A stretch of DNA of 64,000 bases from an uncultured Sphingomonas sp. (GTDB taxonomy: Bacteria > Pseudomonadota > Alphaproteobacteria > Sphingomonadales > Sphingomonadaceae). Below the pieces are notes generated by a model. It was not told the origin of the DNA, made no database searches, and saw nothing but the letters and a program-made list of their open reading frames with translations. The position numbers and the translations under genes are program-made. The stretch is from NCBI GenBank assembly GCA_934555855.1, contig CAKTFL010000002.1, forward strand, positions 1 to 64,000, given 5' to 3'. Shown piece by piece: positions 46,713 through 55,152 of the stretch; position 1 is the first letter of the stretch; each line of letters opens with the position of its first letter.

Positions 46713-47540
46713 ATGCGTGATTTCGCGAATAGCCAAGTGAGAACCTGGGCGCTCGGCCTCACGGGTCGGGTGGGAATCGCCATGCTGTTCGCGGCGCTCC
46801 TGACGTTTCTCGGCCCGTTCAACACCTACCGCTTCGATTTCATCCAGCGGATCGGCTACTGGACCATGCTGATGACGGCATGGCTGATGCTGTGGCTTGT
46901 CGCCTCCGGGTTGCTGTCGAAGTTCAGCGTCTTGCGGAAGCACAATGACATGTGGCGGCGGGTAGGCGCCATTGTCCTCACCTCGCTGCCGATGGTGGTG
47001 GTGGTCGGCGTTGCAACGAACATGATGGCGGGCTGGGAACCCACCCCCGCGAATGTCGCGGTGCTCTATGTGCAGGTCCTGCTCATCGGAGCCGCGCTGA
47101 CCTACGTCTCGGACATGTTCGCCGCCAGCCTGATGGCTCCAGTCCAGAGCCTGGGAGCGCCGCCTGACCCCGCGGTCACGACGCCTGCCGACGAGCCGCT
47201 CCCGGACGAGGCGCCCGGTGATACGTCCTTCGTTGACCGACTTCCGCCGCACATCCGGAACGACATCCTCTGCCTGCAGGTTGAGGACCATTATGTCCGA
47301 GTCCACTCACGACAGAGCAGCGTGATGGTGCTCATCCGCTTCTCGGACGCGCTGCGCGGGATCGAACATATCCCCGGGTCTCAGGTTCATCGTTCGTGGT
47401 GGGTGGCGGACGGGGCGGTCGAGTCCCTTCGCCGGACGGGGCGCACCGCGCAGCTGACCCTTTGCAACGGGACCTCTGTGCCGGTCTCTCAGCCCTATGT
47501 GTCTCACGCCATCAACACCTGGAGCGCCGTACTGGTGTGA
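46713..47540 (+). CDS. Membrane-bound LytTR-domain transcriptional regulator
   Basis: A 275-residue protein with four membrane helices in the first 140 residues (GRVGIAMLFAALLTFLGPF, GYWTMLMTAWLMLWLVASG, VGAIVLTSLPMVVVVGVATNM, VAVLYVQVLLIGAALTYV), a linker, and a LytTR DNA-binding domain from about residue 180 (DRLPPHIRNDILCLQVEDHYVRVHSRQSSVMVLIRFSDALRGI, GSQVHRSWWVADGAV). This one-component membrane layout occurs in alphaproteobacteria. The stop overlaps the TetR gene, and a motif copy lies at 46,666. Confidence 0.88.
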   Translation: MRDFANSQVRTWALGLTGRVGIAMLFAALLTFLGPFNTYRFDFIQRIGYWTMLMTAWLMLWLVASGLLSKFSVLRKHNDMWRRVGAIVLTSLPMVVVVGVATNMMAGWEPTPANVAVLYVQVLLIGAALTYVSDMFAASLMAPVQSLGAPPDPAVTTPADEPLPDEAPGDTSFVDRLPPHIRNDILCLQVEDHYVRVHSRQSSVMVLIRFSDALRGIEHIPGSQVHRSWWVADGAVESLRRTGRTAQLTLCNGTSVPVSQPYVSHAINTWSAVLV

Positions 47541-48151
47541 CCGAGGACGCGGACTTCGCGAAGCGATGGCGCGACGTTCAGGGTAGCGCCGCTGGCCGCG
47601 AGGTGCTGCGCGATGCCGCGCACGACATGATCCGGGCGGGAGGGCTCGAGAAGCTCAACATGCGCGCGCTCGCCGCACGGGTGGGTCTCAGTGCGATGGC
47701 CGCTTATCGCTATTACCGTAGCAAGACGGCGTTGATCGACGATCTTCGGGGGCAGATCCGTCTTGACTTCGGCGCGCATCTGGAAGGCGCAGCCGCCACC
47801 TCGACCGATCCCCTGACGCAGTTCCGCGCGATGTGCGGCGCCTACGTCGACTATGGGCTGGCGAACGAGCAGGATTATCGGCTAATGTTCGGCGCCGATA
47901 CGCCGCTGACGGCGACGGGCAGCGCAGGAGCGAAAGCGGCTCCCGGCTGGCTGGTCCTGGTTCGCGTCCTTCGGCGCCTGCGCGACGGGGCCGACGAGAA
48001 TGATCTGATCGACCAGGCCCATCTGGTGTGGTCGACGTTGCACGGCCTGACGATGCTGCACCTCGGTGGCCGGCTCAACCTCGATCGGACCGCGTCGCGG
48101 CTCAAGCCCCCGATGATCGACTTCCTCGTCCGTGCGCTTCAACCGGCATGA
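47537..48151 (+). CDS. TetR-family transcriptional regulator
   Basis: A 204-residue TetR repressor starting at a GTG that overlaps the LytTR stop. The HTH is REVLRDAAHDMIRAGGLEKLNMRALAARVGLSAMAAYRYYRSKTALIDDL, and the C-terminal domain has VWSTLHGLTMLHLGGRL, typical of the subgroup with WHG-like ligand domains. It likely represses the RND efflux genes downstream; the near-palindromic motif at 48,308 is a candidate site. Confidence 0.86.
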   Translation: MTEDADFAKRWRDVQGSAAGREVLRDAAHDMIRAGGLEKLNMRALAARVGLSAMAAYRYYRSKTALIDDLRGQIRLDFGAHLEGAAATSTDPLTQFRAMCGAYVDYGLANEQDYRLMFGADTPLTATGSAGAKAAPGWLVLVRVLRRLRDGADENDLIDQAHLVWSTLHGLTMLHLGGRLNLDRTASRLKPPMIDFLVRALQPA

Positions 48152-48307
48152 ACCTGACGCTTGAGTGAGCCCTACGGACCGCAGCGCCGGGGCGAACGCG
48201 ACCGCGTGAGTCGCCGGACCGACTCCATCACGTCAGGGCGATTCTAAGGGGGCACTTTCACGAAACCGCGCATCGAACGTGCGGTTCTACGGCGAAATTG
48301 ACCTGTT

Positions 48308-48319
48308 TACGCAGTAAGC
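48308..48319. promoter_or_regulatory. Shared 12-base motif, copy 2
   Basis: TACGCAGTAAGC is the reverse complement of the motif at 46,666-46,677. Here the core reads TTTAC-GCA-GTAA, a clear dyad, 100 bases upstream of the DUF3313 start that leads the RND operon. Confidence 0.45.
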
Positions 48320-48419
48320 GAGGGAGCCACGTATCGCTTCGGACGGCCGCGAATCGATGCGCCACACCGATCCTCAGCAGCCTCACCCTACCGTGACGCA
48401 ACGCTTGAGGAGACCGCCC

Positions 48420-49127
48420 ATGTCAGCACCGACCCCCAACGTCCGCCGCCGCTTCACCGTCGCACTCGCGATCGCCCCGATCATCGCGCTCGGCGCCTGT
48501 TCGACTGGCGGCCAGCGTCTGACCCGATCCGGGTTCATCTCCGACTATTCGCAGATGAAGCCGACCAAGGCGCACAAGAAGGACGCCATCTATGTCGCGG
48601 CGGACTATGCCGCTCCGGCCTACACCAAGGTCATCGTCGAGCCGGTCGAGTGGTACGCGCCCGATCGGCCGCAGAAGACGCGCGAGCGGCTGCAGGCCGA
48701 CTTCCACGACCGCCTCGTCCGCCACATGGGCACCAAGTACCAGGTGATCGACGCCGACCAGGCAGGGCCGGGTGTCCTGCGCGTTCGCAGCGCGATCACC
48801 GGAACCCGGCCCGCCCGTTGGTATCTCAACGTGCCGGCGCAGGCTGCGCAGCTCGCGCTCGGTGGCTTTGGCCTGATCCGCCCCTCGTCTGGTGGCGCCA
48901 GCGAGGAGATGCAGGTCCAGGACGCGGTGACGGGCCAGCCTCTGGTTCAAGTCGCTACGTTCCGGAACGGGGAGCCGTGGCATGTGTCGGGATCCTACGT
49001 CCCCTACGACCATGCGCGCGGTGCTTTCACCGACGCCTCGCAGCTCCTCGCCGAGGTGGTCGCCAACCCCGATCCGAGCCGTCTGCCCGGCAAGACCAGC
49101 ACCGAGGTCGCAGCCGCGTCCCGCTGA
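48420..49127 (+). CDS. DUF3313-family lipoprotein
   Basis: A 235-residue lipoprotein with lipobox ALGAC (Cys27). The DUF3313 pattern appears as TRSGFISDYSQMKP near the mature start, then KVIVEPVEWY and the terminal ASQLLAEVVANPDPSRLPG. The function is unknown; such proteins are often beside efflux systems. AGGAGACCGCCC supports the ATG at 48,420. It is the first gene of the operon that continues into the RND pump. Confidence 0.8.
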   Translation: MSAPTPNVRRRFTVALAIAPIIALGACSTGGQRLTRSGFISDYSQMKPTKAHKKDAIYVAADYAAPAYTKVIVEPVEWYAPDRPQKTRERLQADFHDRLVRHMGTKYQVIDADQAGPGVLRVRSAITGTRPARWYLNVPAQAAQLALGGFGLIRPSSGGASEEMQVQDAVTGQPLVQVATFRNGEPWHVSGSYVPYDHARGAFTDASQLLAEVVANPDPSRLPGKTSTEVAAASR

Positions 49128-49165
49128 CGTCCAGCCTTCGCCGACCGATCCCAAGGGAGCTTGTC

Positions 49166-49585
49166 ATGGCCTATCTTTTCGCATTCGAGACCCCGGCGAT
49201 CCCGGCGGCTTCCTCGCCGGTGCCCGTCCGCAGCCAGCCGGCCGCCAGTGTCGAGCAGCCTCAGCCCCGACCCGAGCTCAGTGCGCTGGAATGGTCGGTC
49301 GTGGCGCTGGCGAGCACCGACCGGATGTCGTCGCTGCGCGCTCCAGGCCGCTTCGCTATCGCAATGGGCGGGCTGTTCGGAACGCGGCACAACCCCAATC
49401 TCGCCTGCCCGCGCCTGGAGGCGCTGCGCCGGGTTGCCGTTTATATCTGGTGCGAGCGACCGCTACCGGATGACGAGGTGGCGAACTTCACGGCCATCGG
49501 CTTCTCGGTCGGTCACCTCGGCCTGATCCGTGCGAGCATCGCCCGTTACGAGCAATCGGCAACCCGCCAGAGGACGTCGCTGTGA
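49166..49585 (+). CDS. Conserved hypothetical protein
   Basis: A 139-residue soluble protein; I recognise no family. After a proline-rich N-terminus comes ALEWSVVALASTDRMSSLRAPGRFAIAMGGLFG and DDEVANFTAIGFSVGHLGLIRASIARYE. AAGGGAGCTTGTC gives a good ribosome binding site. The stop overlaps the adaptor gene, so it belongs to the efflux operon. Confidence 0.68.
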   Translation: MAYLFAFETPAIPAASSPVPVRSQPAASVEQPQPRPELSALEWSVVALASTDRMSSLRAPGRFAIAMGGLFGTRHNPNLACPRLEALRRVAVYIWCERPLPDDEVANFTAIGFSVGHLGLIRASIARYEQSATRQRTSL

Positions 49586-50631
49586 GCCGCGGGATCGAGC
49601 TGCTGACCCTGCCTCTGGCGCCCTTGGTCCTCCTGGCCGGGTGCTCGGGATCATCCACGGATAAGGCCTCGCCGGCGGCAACCCCCGTCCGGGTGGCCGT
49701 GTCCACCTCCATCAACGGCTCCAGCTCGGTCACCGGCTCCGGTACGGCCGCTTATGAACGTGAAGCGACGCTTTCCTTCCGGGTCGGGGGCGTGTTGCGC
49801 AACCTGGCCGTCGACGTCGGCGACAGAATACGGGTCGGACAGCCGCTCGGCAGGTTGATCGGGGTCGACGTCACCGAGCAACTTGCCGGTCGGGTCGCCG
49901 AGCTGCAGCGTGCGGAGCGGACGCTGGCCAGGCTCGACACGCTCGCCACCAGCGGTGCGATCGCCGTCTCCGAGGCGCAGGACCAGCGCGACGTGGTTCG
50001 ACAGGCGCGCGCCGCCGTCGGTGCCTCGCGCTATGACCAAAGCTCGACCTCGCTGACATCGCCGTTCGCCGGCGTCGTTCTCGAGCGACTGTCCCAGACC
50101 GGCGAGACCGTGACGGCGGGGCAAGGCATTCTTCGGGTCGCCGACCTGCGCAGCGGCTTCATCGTCCGCGTTCCGCTGTCGCCCGCCGATGCCGACCGCG
50201 TCGCGCTCGGCGCGGCAGCCGAGGTCCAGTTCGGCGACACGCGCCCGATCGTCGGCCGTGTGTCGCGCATCCAGCCGCTGGCCAATGGGGCGACAGGCAC
50301 CCGCTCGATCGAGGTGCGGCTCAGCGGTCCGGCAGCCGCGGAGAGCGGGTCGATCGCAACGGTGCGCATCGCCACGCTCGCGCAGGGCCGTGACGACAGC
50401 CTCGTCATCGTACCCGCCGAAGCCTTTGTCCCCCAGGCCGGGGGGCGCGCGGGCGTCTTCACCGTCAGCGACGGACGACGTGCCAGGTTCCGGCCGGTGC
50501 GGCTGGTGCGCTTCGAGGGCGACATGGCGGTGCTGAGCGGCCTGCCGGCGCAAACCCGCGTGATCACGGCTGGAGCTGGATACGTCAAGAATGGCGACGC
50601 CGTTGTCATCGGCGAAGGGAGCGGATCATGA
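49582..50631 (+). CDS. RND efflux periplasmic adaptor (membrane fusion protein)
   Basis: A 349-residue lipoprotein adaptor: lipobox LLAGC (Cys21), barrel-lipoyl segment SFRVGGVLRNLAVDVGDRIRVGQPLGRL, a short helical hairpin (about 90-140), then SPFAGVVLERLSQTGETVTAGQGILRVADL. It connects the inner-membrane pump with the outer-membrane factor. It overlaps both neighbours by four bases, so stoichiometric translation is likely. Confidence 0.9.
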   Translation: MSRGIELLTLPLAPLVLLAGCSGSSTDKASPAATPVRVAVSTSINGSSSVTGSGTAAYEREATLSFRVGGVLRNLAVDVGDRIRVGQPLGRLIGVDVTEQLAGRVAELQRAERTLARLDTLATSGAIAVSEAQDQRDVVRQARAAVGASRYDQSSTSLTSPFAGVVLERLSQTGETVTAGQGILRVADLRSGFIVRVPLSPADADRVALGAAAEVQFGDTRPIVGRVSRIQPLANGATGTRSIEVRLSGPAAAESGSIATVRIATLAQGRDDSLVIVPAEAFVPQAGGRAGVFTVSDGRRARFRPVRLVRFEGDMAVLSGLPAQTRVITAGAGYVKNGDAVVIGEGSGS

Positions 50632-53600
50632 CCTTCAATCCCGCAACGATGCTCATCAACCGCAGCCGGCTGACCCTGGTCGTCATCGGGCTGATCCTCG
50701 CGATCGGCGTCGCCTCGCTGTTCACGATTCCGAGGTCCGAGGATCCGCAGTTTCCCGTCCCGGGCATGAGCATTCGCATAGCGATGCCAGGCGCCACGCC
50801 GGAGGATCTCGAGCAGCTCGTTGTGAAGCGTGTCGAAGACGCGCTCTACGGGATCGACGATCTCAAGGACGTCAAGGCAAGCGCGACCGACGGGGCCGCG
50901 ACGATCCAGGCCGAGTTCGAGTGGTCGAGCGACGCCGACCGCAAATATGACGAGGTCGTCCGTGAGATGACCGCGCTCCGGCCGTCGCTGCCGGCCAGCA
51001 TCACGCGGCTGGATGTCGTGCGCAACCGCACCAGCGAGACCTCGCTGTTTGAGGTCGCGCTCGTCAGCGACAGACTGCCGATGCGACGGCTCGAGAAGAC
51101 CGCTGACGACCTGCGCGAGGAGATTGCCCGCATTCCGGGGATCAGGCGCGCCGAATATTGGGGTGTCCCGTCAGTCGAGGTCCGCGTCGCGCTCGATCTG
51201 GGTCGGCTCGCGCAGCTCCAGTTGCCGGCGACGGCGGTCACCGAGGCACTGGCGCGCGCCGGCGACGAAACCCCCATCGGGTCCGTCAACGCGGGCAATC
51301 GACGGTTGGTCGTGCGAACGGGCGGTGCGTTTCGGTCGCTGGACGATGTTCGCGCCGTCACCGTGCTCTCCAAGAGTGGCTCGGTCATCCGGGTCGGCGA
51401 TGTCGCCACCGTGGCTTGGGCCAGCGCGGAAGCCGAACACCTTGTCCGCTTCAAGGGCAAGCGGGCGCTGCTGCTCACCGCAACCGCGAAGGAAGGCACC
51501 GACGTCGGCGCGATGACCACGGCCGTGCGGGCCGAGCTCGCCAGCTTCGAGCAACGCCTCCCCGGGGACGTGCGGCTCGAGCGGGGCTTCTTCCAGGCCG
51601 ACAATGTCGAGGTGCGTCTCGGCGGCCTGTACCGGGACTTCCTGCTCGCCCTCCTCATCGTCTCGATCACGCTCCTCCCGCTCGGCCTGCGCGCCGCCGG
51701 CGTGGTGATGTTCGCGATCCCGCTCTCGCTCCTGACCGGTCTGGCGATCATCGAGGCGCTGGGCTTCGGCCTCAACCAGCTCTCGATCAGCGGCTTCGTC
51801 CTCGCGCTCGGCCTGCTCGTGGACGACAGCGTCGTGGTCGTCGAGAACATCACCCGGCGACTTCGTGCCGGTGAAGACCGGGTGACGGCTGCGATCCAGG
51901 GCACCCAGCAGATCCTGCTCGCGGTTGCCGGCTGCACCGCATGCCTCCTTCTCGCCTTCATTCCGCTGCTCGCGCTGCCGGAGGGCTCCGGCGCATTCAT
52001 CAAGTCGCTGCCGGTCAGCGTCATCGCCGCGGTCACGGCATCGTTCGTGATCGCGCTGACCATCATCCCGTTCGTCGCCAGCCGGTGGTTGCCGCTGCAC
52101 GAGAAGGAGGAGGGCAATCGCGCGCTCCAGTTCGTCGACCGGGGCATCCACAAGCTCTACACCCCGATCCTCCACCGCGCGCTCGACCGCCCGGGTACGA
52201 GCCTGGCCATCCTCGGCGCGCTCTGCCTCCTGATCGCGCCGCTGATCGGGGCGATCGGCACGAGCCTGTTTCCGTCCGCGGACACGCCCGAGTTCCTGGT
52301 CCGGATCGAGCTTCCGCAGGGCGCGTCCCTGCCTTCGACCGACATGGCCTTGCGCCACGTCGAGCAGCGCCTGGCCAAGGTCAAGGAGGTGAAGTGGTTC
52401 GCCGCGAACCTCGGCCGCGGCAATCCTCAGATCTACTATAACATCCGCCAGCACGATCCCGACCCGGCCTTTGCCGAAGTTGCGGTGTCGCTTGACCGGT
52501 GGCATCCGGGCAAGTCTGACACGCTCCTCGCCGAACTCCGCCGCGACTTCGCCTCCTACCCCGGCGCGCGGATCACCGTGCAGAACTTCGTGCAGGGCCC
52601 GGCGGTCGCCGCGCCGATCGAGATCAGGCTGGCGGGCGAGGACCTCACGGTCCTCCAGCGGCTGGCGGCGCGCGCGGAGATCGCGATGCGAGGCACGAAC
52701 GGGATCCGCGACGTCGACAATCCCGTACGCGTCGATCGGTCCGATCTCGCCCTGAATGTGGATGAGGGCAAGGCGGCGCTGCTCGGCGTGTCGGCCGGGG
52801 CCGCACGCAATGCCGTTCGGCTCGCCCTCAACGGCGACGTGTCAGGCCGCCTGCGAGACCCCGAGTCCGACGACTACCCGGTCAGGGTCAGGCTGCCGAT
52901 GGGCGAACGCAACGTCGTTGAAGCCCTGACCCGGATCTACGTCCCCTCCGCGAACGGCGCAGCGGTTCCGCTGAGCGCGATCACGACGCCGAACCTCGAG
53001 ACCGCACCGGCACGGGTCGACCGCTACAATCGTGAGCGCGTCGTGACGCTCATCGCCTATGTGCAACCCGATCACCTGACATCGGCGGTCACCGAGGAGG
53101 CCCTCCAGCGCGTCCAAGACGCAGTCCCGATGCCGGCCGGCTTCACGGTCAAGCTTGGCGGCGAAGCGGAGGAGCAGGTGAGCGGCAATTCGGGCGTGCT
53201 GTCGGCAGGCATCATCGCCGGCCTCGGCATCCTGGCCGTGCTGGTGATGGAGTTCGGCCGCTTCCGCCTCGTCGCGGTGGTCGCCAGCATCGTTCCGCTG
53301 GGGCTGCTCGGAGCCGTGGTCTCGCTGTGGCTCGCGGGCTACTCGCTGAGCTTCACCGCCTCGATCGGCATGATCGCGCTCATCGGGATCGAGATCAAGA
53401 ATTCGATCCTGCTGGTCGACTTCACCGAGCAGCTTCGCAGCGACGGCCATCCGATCCGCGAGGCTCTGGAGAAGGCCGGCGAGATGCGCTTCCTCCCCGT
53501 CCTGCTGACCTCGGTCACGGCGATCGGCGGCCTGCTGCCGCTCGCGATCGAGGGCGGCGGACTCTACGCCCCCATGGCGATCGCCATCATCGGCGGCCTC

Positions 53601-53678
53601 GTCTCATCGACCATCCTGTCCCGCGTCGCGACGCCGGTGGTCTACCTCTTGGTTGCCCGCTCGGGAGAAAAGGCATGA
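50628..53678 (+). CDS. RND-family efflux pump
   Basis: A 1016-residue RND transporter with twelve membrane helices and two large periplasmic loops. Visible features are the N-terminal NRSRLTLVVIGLILAIG helix, PRSEDPQFPVPGMSIRIAMPGATPEDLEQLV, and the proton-relay aspartates in GLLVDDSVVVVENITRRL (helix 4). The C-terminal half has IGMIALIGIEIKNSILLVDF and LPVLLTSVTAIGGLLPLA. It is nearer the drug/organic solvent branch than heavy-metal pumps. Substrate is unknown. Confidence 0.92.
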   Translation: MTFNPATMLINRSRLTLVVIGLILAIGVASLFTIPRSEDPQFPVPGMSIRIAMPGATPEDLEQLVVKRVEDALYGIDDLKDVKASATDGAATIQAEFEWSSDADRKYDEVVREMTALRPSLPASITRLDVVRNRTSETSLFEVALVSDRLPMRRLEKTADDLREEIARIPGIRRAEYWGVPSVEVRVALDLGRLAQLQLPATAVTEALARAGDETPIGSVNAGNRRLVVRTGGAFRSLDDVRAVTVLSKSGSVIRVGDVATVAWASAEAEHLVRFKGKRALLLTATAKEGTDVGAMTTAVRAELASFEQRLPGDVRLERGFFQADNVEVRLGGLYRDFLLALLIVSITLLPLGLRAAGVVMFAIPLSLLTGLAIIEALGFGLNQLSISGFVLALGLLVDDSVVVVENITRRLRAGEDRVTAAIQGTQQILLAVAGCTACLLLAFIPLLALPEGSGAFIKSLPVSVIAAVTASFVIALTIIPFVASRWLPLHEKEEGNRALQFVDRGIHKLYTPILHRALDRPGTSLAILGALCLLIAPLIGAIGTSLFPSADTPEFLVRIELPQGASLPSTDMALRHVEQRLAKVKEVKWFAANLGRGNPQIYYNIRQHDPDPAFAEVAVSLDRWHPGKSDTLLAELRRDFASYPGARITVQNFVQGPAVAAPIEIRLAGEDLTVLQRLAARAEIAMRGTNGIRDVDNPVRVDRSDLALNVDEGKAALLGVSAGAARNAVRLALNGDVSGRLRDPESDDYPVRVRLPMGERNVVEALTRIYVPSANGAAVPLSAITTPNLETAPARVDRYNRERVVTLIAYVQPDHLTSAVTEEALQRVQDAVPMPAGFTVKLGGEAEEQVSGNSGVLSAGIIAGLGILAVLVMEFGRFRLVAVVASIVPLGLLGAVVSLWLAGYSLSFTASIGMIALIGIEIKNSILLVDFTEQLRSDGHPIREALEKAGEMRFLPVLLTSVTAIGGLLPLAIEGGGLYAPMAIAIIGGLVSSTILSRVATPVVYLLVARSGEKA

Positions 53679-55075
53679 CGCTCCGGACACTCTCGCCGCT
53701 GCTGCTGGTCGCGCTCGCTGGCGGATGCACCGCAGGGACTGAGTACCATCGCCCGAACATGACGATGCCCGCAGCCTTCCGCGCTGCGCCAGCGGCACCC
53801 GGCGTGGCGACGGACGGGTCTTGGTGGACCCGTTTCAATGACCCCATACTCAACGACCTGGTCGCTCGCGGTCTCGCCAACAATCTCGACATCGAAATTG
53901 TCCTTGCCCGCGTCGATCGCGCCCGTGCCGCGGCAGGCGCCGCCCGCGCCGCCCAACTGCCTTCGGGGACGATCGATGGCAGTGCGGTGCGAACGCAGCA
54001 GTCGACCGAGGCGGGGCTCGGCCAGCTCAGCAACTATGTGCCGGATCTCGGGCGCGTCCAGAACTCGTTCTCCATCACCTCCGGCGCCAGCTGGGAGCTG
54101 GATCTCGCCGGCGGGCTGAAGCGCGGTCGCCAAAGCGCGGTGGCCGAGCTGGAGGCGACCGTCGCGGACAGCCAGGCCGCTCGCGTGACCGTCGCGGCCG
54201 AGATCGCGGACGCCTACCTCCTCCTCCGCACTCTGCAGGAACGTCGTACGCTCGCGGTCTCGCAGGCAGATGCGGCGGACAAGCTCACCTCGCTCGTGCA
54301 GAAGCGGTTCGACGCCACGATTGCGTCCAGGCGCGAACTCGAGCAGGCGAAGGCGTCCGCTATCGCTGTGCGAGCGGAGATCCCCGCGCTCGAGGCAGGG
54401 ATCGAGGGCCAGCTCAACAGACTGGCGGTTCTCACGGGCGAGATGCCCGAGAGCGAACGCCGTGGGCTCGATCGTCCAGCACCGCTGCCGATCGCGGAGG
54501 TGGGACCGGTGGGATCTCCTACTGAGCTCCTGCGCCGTAGGCCGGACCTGATCGCCGCCGAGCGACGTCTTGCAGCTAGCCACGCGCGGATCGGTGCGGC
54601 GCTCGCCGAATATTACCCCCGGTTCTCGTTGTCCGGCCTGTTCGGGTTCCAGAGCACATCGCTCGGCAGTCTCTTTACGGGACCGGCCAACGTCATCCAG
54701 GGCGGACTCGGCCTGCGGTGGCGGATCTTCGACTTCAAGCGGATCGACGCCGAGGTGGTCTCCGCCAGGGGCGATGAACGCGAAGCGCTGGCGACCTTCC
54801 GCGCTGCCGTTCTGCGCGCTGCCGAGGACGTCGAACGCTCGATCGTCGATGGGCAAGCGGCGCAACGGCGCGCGACGCTCCATGCCGAGGAAGCGGTCGC
54901 GGCGAAGCGGGCGCGCGATCTTGCGGCGCAGGCCTATGGCGCCGGTCATGTCTCGCTGGTGGAGGTGGTCGACGCCGACCGCCGCTCCCTCCAGGCCGCG
55001 GACAGCCTTGCCCTGGCGCGCAGCGACGAAGTTCGAGCGGTCGTCGCCGCCTACCGCGCGATCGGAGGCGCCTGA
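53675..55075 (+). CDS. Outer-membrane efflux factor (OprM/NodT family)
   Basis: A 466-residue outer-membrane lipoprotein (lipobox LAGGC, Cys18). The OprM/NodT blocks are WWTRFNDPILNDLVARGLANNLDIEIVLARVDRARA, LLRRRPDLIAAERRLAASHARIGAALAEYYPRFSLSG, and the terminal YGAGHVSLVEVVDADRRSLQAADSLALAR. It completes the tripartite pump and overlaps the pump gene by ATGA. It is the last cargo gene before the convergent integrase. Confidence 0.92.
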   Translation: MTLRTLSPLLLVALAGGCTAGTEYHRPNMTMPAAFRAAPAAPGVATDGSWWTRFNDPILNDLVARGLANNLDIEIVLARVDRARAAAGAARAAQLPSGTIDGSAVRTQQSTEAGLGQLSNYVPDLGRVQNSFSITSGASWELDLAGGLKRGRQSAVAELEATVADSQAARVTVAAEIADAYLLLRTLQERRTLAVSQADAADKLTSLVQKRFDATIASRRELEQAKASAIAVRAEIPALEAGIEGQLNRLAVLTGEMPESERRGLDRPAPLPIAEVGPVGSPTELLRRRPDLIAAERRLAASHARIGAALAEYYPRFSLSGLFGFQSTSLGSLFTGPANVIQGGLGLRWRIFDFKRIDAEVVSARGDEREALATFRAAVLRAAEDVERSIVDGQAAQRRATLHAEEAVAAKRARDLAAQAYGAGHVSLVEVVDADRRSLQAADSLALARSDEVRAVVAAYRAIGGA

Positions 55076-55152
55076 GAACAGCTCCGCAATTTGAACCTGA
55101 AGTCCACCTTCCACCAATGAACTCGAAAGGACCTGCCTTCGGAGGGCAGCGA

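Noticed and set aside
51171..52505. Long minus-strand open frame opposite the RND pump
   Set aside because: It mirrors the codon pattern of the pump gene, contains no recognisable domain and lacks a start context.
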